Under the pieces are notes generated by a model. That model was not told the origin of the DNA and searched no databases. It was given only the letters and a program-made list of their open reading frames with translations. From NCBI RefSeq assembly GCF_000282975.1, contig NZ_ALJC01000075.1:186001-250000 (forward strand): a DNA stretch of 64,000 nt, written 5' to 3'. Below are positions 1 through 8,842 of the stretch, piece by piece. Origin of the DNA: Pseudomonas psychrophila HA-4. GTDB taxonomy: Bacteria; Pseudomonadota; Gammaproteobacteria; Pseudomonadales; Pseudomonadaceae. The translations under genes were made by a program, and so were the position numbers. How positions within the stretch are numbered: position 1 is the stretch's first letter; the number at the start of each line of letters is the position of its first letter.

Positions 1-246
1 TTCCACGCCTTGCGTATAGGAAGGGGTTGAACTCTCACGCTGCGGGTCACTGGCGTGCACCACGCGGTACTTGGGCTCGGTGATGTAGCGCTCACAGATC
101 TCTAGGCGCAGGCGCACCAAATCTTCTGTGGTTTGGCCCTTATCCAGCACAAAAAACACCGAGGCACGGTTAAGCGCGTTGATCGCCTGCACAGTGATGT
201 GCTCGGGGTCGCCCGCGCCGATGCCGATGAGTAGCAGTGTTTTCAT
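1..246 (-). CDS. cobF: Precorrin-6A synthase (deacetylating) CobF, N-terminal part
   Basis: Partial gene running off the left edge; 82 codons are visible from an ATG at 246. The translation begins MKTLLLIGIGAGDPEHIT and contains the glycine-rich SAM-binding start of the tetrapyrrole methylase fold (GIGAGDP), then DKGQTTEDLVRLR and a RYITEP stretch, all typical of CobF. The enzyme methylates C1 of precorrin-5 and removes the acetyl group in aerobic cobalamin biosynthesis in the cytoplasm. It is divergent from mtlR, with about 100 bp between the starts. The identification rests on recognition of the N-terminal motifs; the C-terminal half is outside the window. Confidence 0.85.
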   Translation of the reverse strand, partial: MKTLLLIGIGAGDPEHITVQAINALNRASVFFVLDKGQTTEDLVRLRLEICERYITEPKYRVVHASDPQRESSTPSYTQGVE

Positions 247-346
247 TGGGTCGTGTCCTCTTCGGGTACGAAACTTACCCGTCACTGGTAGGAAAATTGA
301 AAAGGCAGCATGATCTGCCACATAACAACACTCAAAGCCTGCGCCC

Positions 347-1282
347 ATGACTCGACCAGCCAGACCAACAGACCCGTCTTACGAACTGATGGACGACCAT
401 AATGGGTTGTCCATCATCTATCGCCAGCATGGCTTCCCGTGCCCGCTGGTGCGCTGGCATTTTCACAAGGAATACGAACTGCACCTGATTATTGCCAGCA
501 GTGGCAAGGTGTTTGTCGGCGACTATATCGGCAATTTTTACCCCGAAACACTGTTTCTGACCGGCCCTAACCTGCCGCACAACTGGATCAGCCAGGTGGC
601 CGAGGATGAAGCTGTACCCTTGCGCGACATGCTGGTGAATTTCACCGATGAACTGCTGGAAGGTGCCAGTTCGGTGTTTGCCGAGCTGAAAAGCTTGGCA
701 CCGATGCTGGAGCGGGCGCAGTACGGCATCGAATTTCGCTGCAAAAAGACTATTCGCCAAGCTGTCGACCTGATGCAGGCGATTGCCGATTCCAAGGGCA
801 TCACCCGCCTAGGGCACTTTTTGATCCTCCTGCAATTGCTGGCCGATTGTGATGACTATCAATTGCTGTCCGGCGTGACTGCTGGGCACCTGCCTGACGA
901 GCAGACCATCGACCGCACCAACCGCGCCGTGGACTATATTTTTAGCCACTACGCCCGAGAGCTGACCCTTGAGGAGGTTGCGGCGCACATGGGCATGAAG
1001 CCCACCTATTTTTCTCGCGTCTTCAAGCAAGCCACCGGGCGCTGTTTCATCGAGTTTGTGAACCGCCTGCGCATCAGCCGCTCGTGCGAGTTACTGACTG
1101 ATGGTGAAAAAGCCGTCACCGACGTGTGTTTCGAGTCGGGTTTCAACAATATTTCCAACTTTAATCGGCGCTTCATGCAACTCAAAGGCATGACCCCTTC
1201 GCACTACCGGCGCCTTGCGGTGCAACGTTTAACCGAGCCAAACCTACCGGAACAGAGTGAACGTTTGCGCAGTGCAAAATAG
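347..1282 (+). CDS. mtlR: AraC/XylS-family activator of the mannitol operon
   Basis: 311-residue transcription factor. Residues about 30-90 form an AraC-type cupin sensing domain (HFHKEYELHLI, GDYIGNFYPETLFLTGPNLPHNW). Residues about 185-290 hold two helix-turn-helix motifs (LTLEEVAAHMGMKPTYFSRVFK and VTDVCFESGFNNISNFNRRF), ending with the usual MTPSHYRR. It lies directly upstream of mtlE in the same direction, as MtlR does in P. fluorescens, where it activates mtlEFGKDYZ in response to mannitol, sorbitol and arabitol. The ATG at 347 was chosen because the cupin domain begins soon after it. Inducer identity is inferred from the operon. Confidence 0.93.
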   Translation: MTRPARPTDPSYELMDDHNGLSIIYRQHGFPCPLVRWHFHKEYELHLIIASSGKVFVGDYIGNFYPETLFLTGPNLPHNWISQVAEDEAVPLRDMLVNFTDELLEGASSVFAELKSLAPMLERAQYGIEFRCKKTIRQAVDLMQAIADSKGITRLGHFLILLQLLADCDDYQLLSGVTAGHLPDEQTIDRTNRAVDYIFSHYARELTLEEVAAHMGMKPTYFSRVFKQATGRCFIEFVNRLRISRSCELLTDGEKAVTDVCFESGFNNISNFNRRFMQLKGMTPSHYRRLAVQRLTEPNLPEQSERLRSAK

Positions 1283-1295
1283 TATCGGTTCACGT

Positions 1296-1365
1296 GTTGT
1301 CAAAGCGTTGTCACGGCGGTAATTGAGGGCTGTAATCAGCCCACGTGCTTACTCAAGGGTAAGCA
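1296..1365. promoter_or_regulatory. Candidate MtlR operator and mtlE promoter region
   Basis: The 140-bp gap between mtlR and mtlE holds a direct repeat of GTTGTCA at 1296-1302 and 1307-1313, start to start 11 bp. This is one helical turn, as expected for an AraC-family half-site pair. Two inverted repeats follow: GGGCTG-TAAT-CAGCCC at 1327-1342 and TGCTTAC-N6-GTAAGCA at 1346-1365. A good ribosome-binding site (AGAGGAG) precedes the mtlE ATG. The assignment to MtlR is inference from position. Confidence 0.45.
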
Positions 1366-1423
1366 GTGATAAAAACAATAACCGTCCTTCAAAAGCCGTC
1401 TGGCTGATGAAGAGGAGTGCTCG

Positions 1424-2734
1424 ATGAATATTCCTGTCAAAGCGTTGTGTATTGCGACTTGCATGACCCTCAGCGGCATTAGTTTGGGGGCGCAAACCCT
1501 GACCATCGCCACGGTCAACAACAGCGACATGATCCGCATGCAAAAACTCTCGAAGACCTTCGAGAGCGAGCACCCCGAGATCAAGCTCAACTGGGTAGTC
1601 CTGGAAGAAAACGTACTGCGTCAGCGTCTGACCACTGATATTGCGACCCAGGGCGGCCAGTTCGACGTCCTGACCATCGGCATGTACGAAGCTGCACTCT
1701 GGGGCGCCAAGGGTTGGCTCGAACCTATGACAGACTTGCCAGCCACTTACGCTATTGAAGACGTGTTCCCGTCTGTGCGCGACGGTTTGTCAGTGAAAGG
1801 TACGCTCTACGCGCTTCCGTTTTACGCCGAAAGCTCAATGACCTATTACCGCACCGACCTGTTCAAGGATGCCGGATTGACCATGCCTGAGCGTCCGACC
1901 TGGGAGCAGATCGCAGGCTTTGCCAAACAACTGAACAAACCTGAAAAGGAGCAATACGGCATTTGCCTGCGCGGCAAAGCTGGTTGGGGCGAGAACATGG
2001 CGTTGATCAGCACGGTCGCCAATGCCTATGGTGCGCGCTGGTTTGATGAAAAATGGCAGCCGGAATTCACCGGCCCAGAGTGGAAGAATGCGCTGAACTT
2101 CTACGTGAATACTCTGAAGGAATCAGGCCCGCCGGGCGCAACCAGTAATGGTTTCAATGAAAACCTGGCGCTGTTTAACAGCGGTAAATGCGCCATCTGG
2201 GTCGATGCCAGCGTGGCCGGTTCGTTTGTCACCGACAAGACCCAGAGCAAAGTCGCTGACCATGTCGGCTTCACCTTCGCCCCACATCAAGTCACCGACA
2301 AAGGCAGCGCCTGGCTGTACTCCTGGGCGCTGGCCATTCCGACCAGCTCCAAAGCCAAAGACGCCGCCAAAACCTTCAGTACGTGGGCCACCTCTAAAGA
2401 GTACGCCGCGCTAGTCGCTGAAAAAGACGGCATCGCGAACGTGCCGCCGGGCACCCGCAACTCGACCTATACCGACGCCTACCTCCAGGCCGCTCCGTTT
2501 GCCAAAGTCACATTGGAGTCACTCAAAGCTGCCAACCCCAAAGACCCTACCCTCAAGCCCGTGCCTTATGTTGGCATCCAGTTGGTGACGATTCCTGAGT
2601 TCCAGGCCATCGGCACCCAGGTTGGTAAGTCTTTCTCTGCCGCGCTAGTCGGACAGACCAGCGTGGATAAAGCCTTGGCTGATGCGCAAACCTACACCGA
2701 GCGCGAAATGAAACGTGCGGGTTATCCAAAGTAG
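1424..2734 (+). CDS. mtlE: Polyol ABC transporter, periplasmic binding protein
   Basis: 436-residue extracellular solute-binding protein (family 1). A signal peptide covers residues 1 to about 23 (hydrophobic core, cleavage near LGAQT). The mature protein begins with a strand (LTIATVNNSDMIRM) and contains typical binding-protein features such as DVLTIGMYEAALWGAKGWLEPM. It captures mannitol, sorbitol or arabitol in the periplasm and delivers it to MtlF/MtlG. It is the first structural gene after mtlR. It is separated from mtlF by a REP hairpin pair, which probably lets the binding protein be made in excess over the permeases. Confidence 0.93.
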   Translation: MNIPVKALCIATCMTLSGISLGAQTLTIATVNNSDMIRMQKLSKTFESEHPEIKLNWVVLEENVLRQRLTTDIATQGGQFDVLTIGMYEAALWGAKGWLEPMTDLPATYAIEDVFPSVRDGLSVKGTLYALPFYAESSMTYYRTDLFKDAGLTMPERPTWEQIAGFAKQLNKPEKEQYGICLRGKAGWGENMALISTVANAYGARWFDEKWQPEFTGPEWKNALNFYVNTLKESGPPGATSNGFNENLALFNSGKCAIWVDASVAGSFVTDKTQSKVADHVGFTFAPHQVTDKGSAWLYSWALAIPTSSKAKDAAKTFSTWATSKEYAALVAEKDGIANVPPGTRNSTYTDAYLQAAPFAKVTLESLKAANPKDPTLKPVPYVGIQLVTIPEFQAIGTQVGKSFSAALVGQTSVDKALADAQTYTEREMKRAGYPK

Positions 2735-2752
2735 TCGACCCAACGCCAAACC

Positions 2753-2840
2753 TTGTGGGAGCGGGCTTGCTCGCGACACAGGCAACTCGGCACACCTGAT
2801 TCACTGAGGTGATGCGATCGCGAGCAAGCCCGTTCCCACA
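2753..2840. repeat. Paired inverted REP elements (REPIN/BIME-like)
   Basis: Two REP sequences face each other between mtlE and mtlF: GTGGGAGCGGGCTTGCTCGC near 2755 and its imperfect reverse complement ending in GTTCCCACA at 2840. They flank about 40 bp. The sequence matches the common fluorescent-Pseudomonas REP core. The RNA would form a long hairpin that could protect the mtlE message or attenuate transcription into mtlF. Confidence 0.85.
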
Positions 2841-2869
2841 AAAGCATTGCGTATTTTCAGGTATTCACC

Positions 2870-3796
2870 ATGACGACTTCGACTGTTAAGACAGCGATTG
2901 ACGCCCCGCCCCCGGTGCGTCAATCACGGCTGTTCAACCCCGGCTGGTTTCTGGTTACGCCATCAGTGGCCCTGTTGCTGCTGTGGATGATCGTGCCGCT
3001 GGCCATGACACTGTACTTTTCATTGATCCGCTACAACCTGCTTTACCCCGGTGAAAACCAGTTCGTGGGGTTGGAAAACTTCACCTACTTCCTCACCGAC
3101 TCTGGCTTTATGCCGGGCATGACCAACACCTTGCTGCTGGTGGGCAGCGTATTGCTGATCAGTGTGGTGCTCGGGGTACTGATCAGTGCGCTGCTGGAGG
3201 CCACTGATTTCTTGGGTCGCGGTATTGTGCGCGTGCTGCTTATTTCACCGTTTTTCATCATGCCTACGGTGGGTGCGCTGATCTGGAAAAACCTGATCTT
3301 TCACCCGGTGTCCGGCCTATTGGCTGCCGTGTGGAAGCTGTTCGGCGCCCAACCGGTTGACTGGCTGGCGCACTACCCGCTGCTGTCGATCATCATCATT
3401 GTGTCGTGGCAATGGCTGCCCTTCGCCATCTTGATTCTGATGACGGCCATGCAGTCACTCGACCAAGAGCAAAAAGAAGCCGCACGCCTGGATGGCGCGG
3501 GTCCGATTGCGATTTTCTGGCACCTGACTTTGCCGCACTTGGCGCGACCGATTGCTGTGGTGGTGATGATTGAAACCATCTTCCTGCTGTCGGTGTTCGC
3601 TGAAATCTTCACCACCACCAACGGCGGCCCCGGCTACGCGTCGACCAACCTGGCGTACCTGATCTACAACCAGGCACTGGTGCAGTTCGATGTTGGCATG
3701 GCCTCGGCCGGTGGGTTGATCGCCGTGGTCATTGCCAATATTGCGGCCATCATTTTGGTGCGCATGCTCGGCAAAAACCTGACAGACAAGCCGTGA
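2870..3796 (+). CDS. mtlF: Polyol ABC transporter permease
   Basis: 308-residue inner-membrane permease of the MalF type. A first membrane helix at about 30-50 (SVALLLLWMIVPLAMTLYF) is followed by a periplasmic loop and five more helices. The EAA loop that docks with the ATPase is clear (EAARLDGAGPIAIFWHLTLP, about residues 203-222). It forms the channel with MtlG. It follows mtlE after the REP pair and precedes mtlG by 10 bp. The translation start at 2870 is the only ATG before the first helix. Confidence 0.92.
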   Translation: MTTSTVKTAIDAPPPVRQSRLFNPGWFLVTPSVALLLLWMIVPLAMTLYFSLIRYNLLYPGENQFVGLENFTYFLTDSGFMPGMTNTLLLVGSVLLISVVLGVLISALLEATDFLGRGIVRVLLISPFFIMPTVGALIWKNLIFHPVSGLLAAVWKLFGAQPVDWLAHYPLLSIIIIVSWQWLPFAILILMTAMQSLDQEQKEAARLDGAGPIAIFWHLTLPHLARPIAVVVMIETIFLLSVFAEIFTTTNGGPGYASTNLAYLIYNQALVQFDVGMASAGGLIAVVIANIAAIILVRMLGKNLTDKP

Positions 3797-3806
3797 GGGC
3801 TCAGTG

Positions 3807-4637
3807 ATGACACTTCAACAATCTCGCCGCCTGCAAAGCGTGCTGCTCGGCACGTTGGCCTGGGCCATCGCAATCCTGATTTTTTTCCCGATCTTCTGGA
3901 TGGTGCTGACCAGCTTCAAGACCGAACTCGACGCGTTTGCCTCACCGCCGCAGTTCATCTTCACCCCTACGCTGGAGAACTACCTGCACATTGAACAGCG
4001 CAGTGGTTACTTTCACTTTGCTTGGAACTCAGTACTGATCTCATTCACCGCCACCGTCCTGTGCATGCTGATTGCGATCCCGGCGGCGTACTCAATGGCG
4101 TTCTACGAGACCAAGCGCACCAAAGGCACGCTGCTGTGGATGCTCTCCACCAAAATGTTGCCTCCGGTGGGCGTGCTGATGCCCATTTACCTGCTGGCCA
4201 AAACCTTCGGCCTGCTCGATACCCGTGCCGCGCTGATCATCATCTACACCTTGATCAACCTGCCGATTGTGGTCTGGATGATTTACACCTACTTCAAAGA
4301 CATCCCCAAGGACATCCTCGAAGCAGCCCGGTTGGATGGCGCCACCTTGTGGCAAGAAATGGTTCGCGTGTTGCTGCCCATCAGCAAGGGCGGACTGGCT
4401 TCGACCCTGCTGCTGTCGCTGATTTTGTGTTGGAACGAGGCGTTTTGGTCGCTGAACCTGACGTCCTCCAGCGCAGCCCCGCTGACGGCCCTGATCGCCT
4501 CTTACTCAAGCCCCGAAGGCTTGTTCTGGGCCAAGTTGTCGGCGGTGTCGACCTTGGCCTGTGCGCCGATTTTGATTTTTGGCTGGATCAGCCAGAAACA
4601 ACTGGTGCGTGGTTTGTCTTTCGGCGCGGTTAAATAA
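3807..4637 (+). CDS. mtlG: Polyol ABC transporter permease
   Basis: 276-residue second permease, of the MalG type, with six predicted membrane helices. The EAA motif is EAARLDGATLWQEMVRVLLP, about residues 171-190. A GTG at 3804 sits directly before the ATG at 3807; the ATG was preferred, with GAGGG upstream as a ribosome-binding site. It works with MtlF as the membrane part of the mannitol/sorbitol importer. The stop is followed 22 bp later by the mtlK start. Confidence 0.92.
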   Translation: MTLQQSRRLQSVLLGTLAWAIAILIFFPIFWMVLTSFKTELDAFASPPQFIFTPTLENYLHIEQRSGYFHFAWNSVLISFTATVLCMLIAIPAAYSMAFYETKRTKGTLLWMLSTKMLPPVGVLMPIYLLAKTFGLLDTRAALIIIYTLINLPIVVWMIYTYFKDIPKDILEAARLDGATLWQEMVRVLLPISKGGLASTLLLSLILCWNEAFWSLNLTSSSAAPLTALIASYSSPEGLFWAKLSAVSTLACAPILIFGWISQKQLVRGLSFGAVK

Positions 4638-4659
4638 AAATAATGACTGGAGGCCTATC

Positions 4660-5763
4660 ATGGCTCACCTGAAAATCAAGAATTTGCAAAAAGGCTTCGA
4701 AGGCTTCTCGATCATCAAGGGCATTGACCTTGACGTGCATGACCGCGAATTCGTGGTATTTGTCGGGCCATCGGGGTGCGGTAAATCAACCCTGCTGCGG
4801 CTGATTGCCGGACTCGAAGAAGTCACCGATGGCACCATTGAACTGGATGGGCGCGACATTACCCAAGTCAGCCCAGCCAAACGCGACCTGGCAATGGTAT
4901 TCCAGACCTATGCGTTGTACCCGCACATGACCGTGCGCAAAAACATGTCGTTTGCCCTCGATCTGGCGGGCGTGGCCAAAGCCGAGGTTGAGCAAAAAGT
5001 TAACGAAGCCGCACGTATTCTCGAACTTGCGCCGTTGCTGGAACGCAAACCCAAACACCTCTCTGGCGGTCAACGCCAACGCGTTGCGATTGGTCGGGCG
5101 ATTGTGCGCAACCCGAAGATTTTCCTGTTCGACGAACCGCTGTCCAACCTTGATGCAGCGTTACGGGTGCAAATGCGCCTTGAACTAGCGCGCCTGCACC
5201 AGGAACTCAAAGCGACCATGATCTACGTGACCCACGATCAGGTCGAAGCCATGACCTTGGCCGACAAGGTGGTAGTGCTCAATTCCGGAAAAATCGAACA
5301 GGTCGGCTCGCCGCTGGAGCTGTATCACCATCCGGCCAATCTGTTTGTGGCAGGTTTTCTTGGCACCCCGAAAATGGGCTTCTTGAAAGGCACGATCAGC
5401 CGTGTCGAAGCCCAGAGTTGCGAAGTGGAGCTGGACGCCGGCACGCGCATCCAACTGCCACTAAGCGGCCCTTCGCTGAGCCTTGGCAGCGCCGTGACCT
5501 TGGGTATTCGCCCTGAGCACCTGAACCTTGCTAAGCCCGGTGATTGCACCCTGACCGTCACCGCTGACGTCGGTGAGCGGCTGGGCAGCGACACCTATTG
5601 CCATGTGATTACCGCTTGTGGCGAACCGCTGACGATGCGTATTCGCGGTGACATGGCGAGCCAGTACGGCGAGCAATTGCACTTGCATCTGGACAGTGAG
5701 CATTGCCATTTATTCGACGCCCAAGGGCTGGCCATCAGCCGCCCATTGCGCGCTGCTGCCTGA
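4660..5763 (+). CDS. mtlK: Polyol ABC transporter ATP-binding protein
   Basis: 367-residue ATPase of the MalK/UgpC type that energises uptake on the cytoplasmic face. Walker A is GPSGCGKST (36-44), the signature is LSGGQRQRVAIGRA and Walker B is IFLFDEPLSNLD. The switch histidine is in VTHDQVEAM. A C-terminal TOBE/OB regulatory domain follows from about residue 240. The start at 4660 was chosen because of the ribosome-binding site GGAGG 8 bp upstream and the conserved MAHLKIKNL opening. A longer reading from 4579 would overlap mtlG. Confidence 0.94.
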   Translation: MAHLKIKNLQKGFEGFSIIKGIDLDVHDREFVVFVGPSGCGKSTLLRLIAGLEEVTDGTIELDGRDITQVSPAKRDLAMVFQTYALYPHMTVRKNMSFALDLAGVAKAEVEQKVNEAARILELAPLLERKPKHLSGGQRQRVAIGRAIVRNPKIFLFDEPLSNLDAALRVQMRLELARLHQELKATMIYVTHDQVEAMTLADKVVVLNSGKIEQVGSPLELYHHPANLFVAGFLGTPKMGFLKGTISRVEAQSCEVELDAGTRIQLPLSGPSLSLGSAVTLGIRPEHLNLAKPGDCTLTVTADVGERLGSDTYCHVITACGEPLTMRIRGDMASQYGEQLHLHLDSEHCHLFDAQGLAISRPLRAAA

Positions 5764-5792
5764 CGCTGACGACCTTTTTTGAGATCGCACCC

Positions 5793-7268
5793 ATGAAACT
5801 AAATCGCCGTAACCTCGACAATCTGAACGACGCAGTGGTCAAACCTACCTACCTTGCCAGCGTCACGCAGCACGGCATCGCCCACATCGGGGTCGGGGGC
5901 TTTCACCGCGCACATCAGGCGTTTTACACCGACGTGCTGATGAATCAGGGACGTGATCTTGACTGGAGCATTTGCGGCATCGGCTTACGCCCCGAAGACC
6001 GCACAGTGCGCGATGACCTGGCCAGCCAGGACTATCTCTACACCTTGTTTGAACTAGGCGACAGTGACGACACGCAAAGCCGTGTTATCGGCTCGATTAG
6101 CGACATGTTGCTGACCGAAGACAGCGTTCAGGCAGTGATCGACAAACTGGCTAGCCCACACATCCGCATCGTCTCGCTGACCATCACCGAGGGCGGCTAC
6201 TGCATCGACGACAGCACAGGCGAGTTCATGGCCTCGCTGCCGCAGATTCAGCAGGACCTTGCCCACCCCGAAGCACCGCGCACGGTGTTTGGCGTGTTAT
6301 GTGCCGCCCTCGCCCAACGCCGGGCCAGCCACACCCCGCCGTTTACCGTGATGTCGTGCGATAACCTGCCGCACAACGGTCGCGTAGCCCGTAAAGCCCT
6401 GCTGGCTTTCGCAGCCCTAAGCAATGTGGAGTTGCACGATTGGATCGCCGCCCACGTGAGCTTCCCGAATGCGATGGTCGACCGCATCACGCCCATGACC
6501 AGCAACGCCCACCGCCTGCAACTGCACGATCAGCTCGGCATTGATGATGCTTGGCCAGTGGTTTGCGAGCCGTTTATTCAATGGGTACTCGAAGACAAGT
6601 TCAGCAACGGCCGTCCAGCCTGGGAAACGGTTGGCGTGCAGCTCACCGATGACGTCACTCCCTATGAAGAGATGAAAATAAAACTGCTCAATGGCAGCCA
6701 CCTGGCGCTGACCTACCTGGGCTATTTGAAGGGCTATCGCTTCGTCCACGAGACCATGAACGACCCGCTATTTGTGGCGTACATGCGCGCCTACATGGAC
6801 AAAGACGTGACCCCGCAGTTGGCGCCAGTGCCGGGGATTGACCTTGCGACGTACAAAGACACGTTGGTCGAGCGTTTCTCCAATCAGGCGATAGCCGACC
6901 AACTGGAGCGCGTGTGCTCCGATGGCTCGTCGAAATTCCCCAAATTTACGATCCCGACCATTAATCGGCTGATCGCCGACGGCGGTGAGTTGAAGCGTGC
7001 CGCCTTGGTGGTCGCCGCGTGGGCGCTGTACCTCAAGGGGGTGGATGAGACGGGGCAGCGGTATGCCATTCCAGATCCACGGGCACCGTTTTGTCAGGCG
7101 CTGGTGGCCGACGATGCGTTGATCGTGCAGCGGTTACTGGGGGTTGAAGCCATTTTTGGCACAGCGATTCCTCAGTCGGCGGCGTTCGTGGCGGCGCTGG
7201 AATGGTGCCTGAACAGTTTGCGTGAGGTGGGCGTGAGCAAAACCCTGGAAAGCGTTTTAAAACTGTAG
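5793..7268 (+). CDS. mtlD: Mannitol 2-dehydrogenase
   Basis: 491-residue NAD-dependent polyol dehydrogenase of the long-chain mannitol dehydrogenase family. It oxidises mannitol to fructose, and sorbitol or arabitol to fructose or xylulose. The catalytic block KIKLLNGSHLA places Lys295, Asn300 and His303 at the numbering I recall for the well-studied P. fluorescens enzyme, which also supports the start at 5793. The N-terminal nucleotide site includes HIGVGGFHRAHQA. An in-frame reading from 5703 overlaps mtlK and lacks a matching ribosome-binding site. Products feed MtlZ (fructose) and MtlY (xylulose). Confidence 0.95.
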   Translation: MKLNRRNLDNLNDAVVKPTYLASVTQHGIAHIGVGGFHRAHQAFYTDVLMNQGRDLDWSICGIGLRPEDRTVRDDLASQDYLYTLFELGDSDDTQSRVIGSISDMLLTEDSVQAVIDKLASPHIRIVSLTITEGGYCIDDSTGEFMASLPQIQQDLAHPEAPRTVFGVLCAALAQRRASHTPPFTVMSCDNLPHNGRVARKALLAFAALSNVELHDWIAAHVSFPNAMVDRITPMTSNAHRLQLHDQLGIDDAWPVVCEPFIQWVLEDKFSNGRPAWETVGVQLTDDVTPYEEMKIKLLNGSHLALTYLGYLKGYRFVHETMNDPLFVAYMRAYMDKDVTPQLAPVPGIDLATYKDTLVERFSNQAIADQLERVCSDGSSKFPKFTIPTINRLIADGGELKRAALVVAAWALYLKGVDETGQRYAIPDPRAPFCQALVADDALIVQRLLGVEAIFGTAIPQSAAFVAALEWCLNSLREVGVSKTLESVLKL

Positions 7269-7289
7269 AAGCGCCTTTCCCGCTCTCTT

Positions 7290-7313
7290 TAGCCGCTGCC
7301 TCGTCAGCGGCTA
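7290..7313. repeat. Hairpin between mtlD and mtlY (REP-like)
   Basis: Perfect inverted repeat TAGCCGCTG-N6-CAGCGGCTA in the 80-bp gap. The arm is shared with the hairpin at 9789-9823 and resembles a common Pseudomonas intergenic repeat. There is no run of T, so it is more likely an RNA-stability element than a terminator. Confidence 0.65.
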
Positions 7314-7349
7314 CAAGAACTGCACTATTTCAGCTAAGGCTATGTCTCT

Positions 7350-8837
7350 ATGAACCCTTTATTCCTAGGCATCGATTGTGGCACTCAGGGCACTAAAGCC
7401 CTGATCCTCGACAGCCAGACCGGCCAAGTGCTGGGGCTGGGTGCGTCACCGCACACCTTGATTCAAGGCGAACACGGGCGCCGCGAGCAAGACACCGAAC
7501 AATGGCTGCATGCATTACAAGAAGCCACTCGACAAGCCCTGGCCAATGCCGGAGTCAGCGGCCAGCACATCAAAGGCATCGGCGTAAGTGGTCAGCAACA
7601 CGGGCTGGTGTTGCTGGATAAACACGGCAACGTCCTGCGCCCGGCAAAACTCTGGTGTGACACCGAGTCCACGGCCGAAAACCAGCAGTTACTGGATTGG
7701 CTGGGAGGCGACGCCGGATCACTCGAACGTCTGGGGCTGGTGATAGCGCCAGGCTACACGGTGTCCAAATTGCTCTGGACGCGCATCCACCATCCGCAGG
7801 TGCTTGAACAAACCGCCCATATTCTGCTGCCCCACGACTACCTGAATTTCTGGTTGACGGGGCGCAGTTGCAGTGAATACGGCGATGCTTCCGGCACAGG
7901 CTATTTCAATGTACGAACCCGCCAGTGGGACCTCGACATTCTGCGCCATATCGACCCCGACGCAGGGCTTGAGCACGCCCTGCCTGAACTGATCGAGTCC
8001 AGCCAGCCAGTCGGCACGCTGCGCCCGGAAGTTGCCTATCTGCTGGGGCTAAACCCTGATGCCGTGGTGTCCAGCGGTGGCGGCGACAATATGCTGGGCG
8101 CCATCGGCACCGGCAATATTGCGCCGGGGATCATTACCATGAGTTTGGGCTCGTCGGGCACGGTGTACGCGTTTAACGAACAGCCGCAGGTCAGCCCGGA
8201 CGCCTGCGTGGCCAGTTTCTGCTCCTCCAGCGGCGGCTGGTTACCGTTGATCTGCACGCTCAACCTGACCAACGTTACCGGCGCCATTCGTGAGCTGTTA
8301 GCACTCTCACTTGAGGGCTTCAATACCCTGGCCAGTCAGGCGCCCATCGGGGCAGATGGGATCAGCATGCTGCCATTTCTAAACGGAGAGCGTGTGCCCG
8401 CTCTGCCCAACGCTACCGGCAGCCTTCAGGGGTTGACCCTGACTAACCTGAACCAAGCCAATCTGTGCCGCGCAGCACTTGAAGGCACGACCTTTGGCTT
8501 GCGTTATGGCCTCGATCTGCTGCGACGCAACGTTGTGCAGAGCCAAACCATTCGCTTGGTGGGCGGCGGCTCAAAAAGCCCTCTTTGGCGTCAAATGGTG
8601 GCCGATATCATGAATACCCCGGTGGTCTGCGCCGAGCAAAGCGAAGCGGCTGCACTGGGGGCCGCTATTCAGGCCGCCTGGTGTGCCAGCGCAGGTGCCG
8701 AGACGCTGGCAGATCTGTGCCAACGCTGTGTGCGGCTCGACCTCGACAGCCATACCCAACCCGATGCGACGCATGTCGCGGCCTATGAACGTGTCTACCA
8801 GCGCTACCGCGATCAGGTAGCCGCCTTATCCGAGTAA
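7350..8837 (+). CDS. mtlY: Xylulokinase
   Basis: 495-residue FGGY-family sugar kinase that phosphorylates D-xylulose made by MtlD from arabitol. The N-terminal phosphate-binding motif is FLGIDCGTQGTKALILD. Family features include GVSGQQHGLVLLD, LPHDYLNFWLTG and the C-terminal adenine/phosphate-binding segment VGGGSKSPLWRQMVADI. It is placed between mtlD and mtlZ as in P. fluorescens. The stop is 5 bp from the mtlZ start, so the two are probably translated together. Confidence 0.93.
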   Translation: MNPLFLGIDCGTQGTKALILDSQTGQVLGLGASPHTLIQGEHGRREQDTEQWLHALQEATRQALANAGVSGQHIKGIGVSGQQHGLVLLDKHGNVLRPAKLWCDTESTAENQQLLDWLGGDAGSLERLGLVIAPGYTVSKLLWTRIHHPQVLEQTAHILLPHDYLNFWLTGRSCSEYGDASGTGYFNVRTRQWDLDILRHIDPDAGLEHALPELIESSQPVGTLRPEVAYLLGLNPDAVVSSGGGDNMLGAIGTGNIAPGIITMSLGSSGTVYAFNEQPQVSPDACVASFCSSSGGWLPLICTLNLTNVTGAIRELLALSLEGFNTLASQAPIGADGISMLPFLNGERVPALPNATGSLQGLTLTNLNQANLCRAALEGTTFGLRYGLDLLRRNVVQSQTIRLVGGGSKSPLWRQMVADIMNTPVVCAEQSEAAALGAAIQAAWCASAGAETLADLCQRCVRLDLDSHTQPDATHVAAYERVYQRYRDQVAALSE

Positions 8838-8842
8838 GTCTT

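Noticed and set aside
332..760. 142-codon minus-strand frame opposite mtlR
   Set aside because: Antisense to the conserved cupin domain of MtlR with no supporting features.
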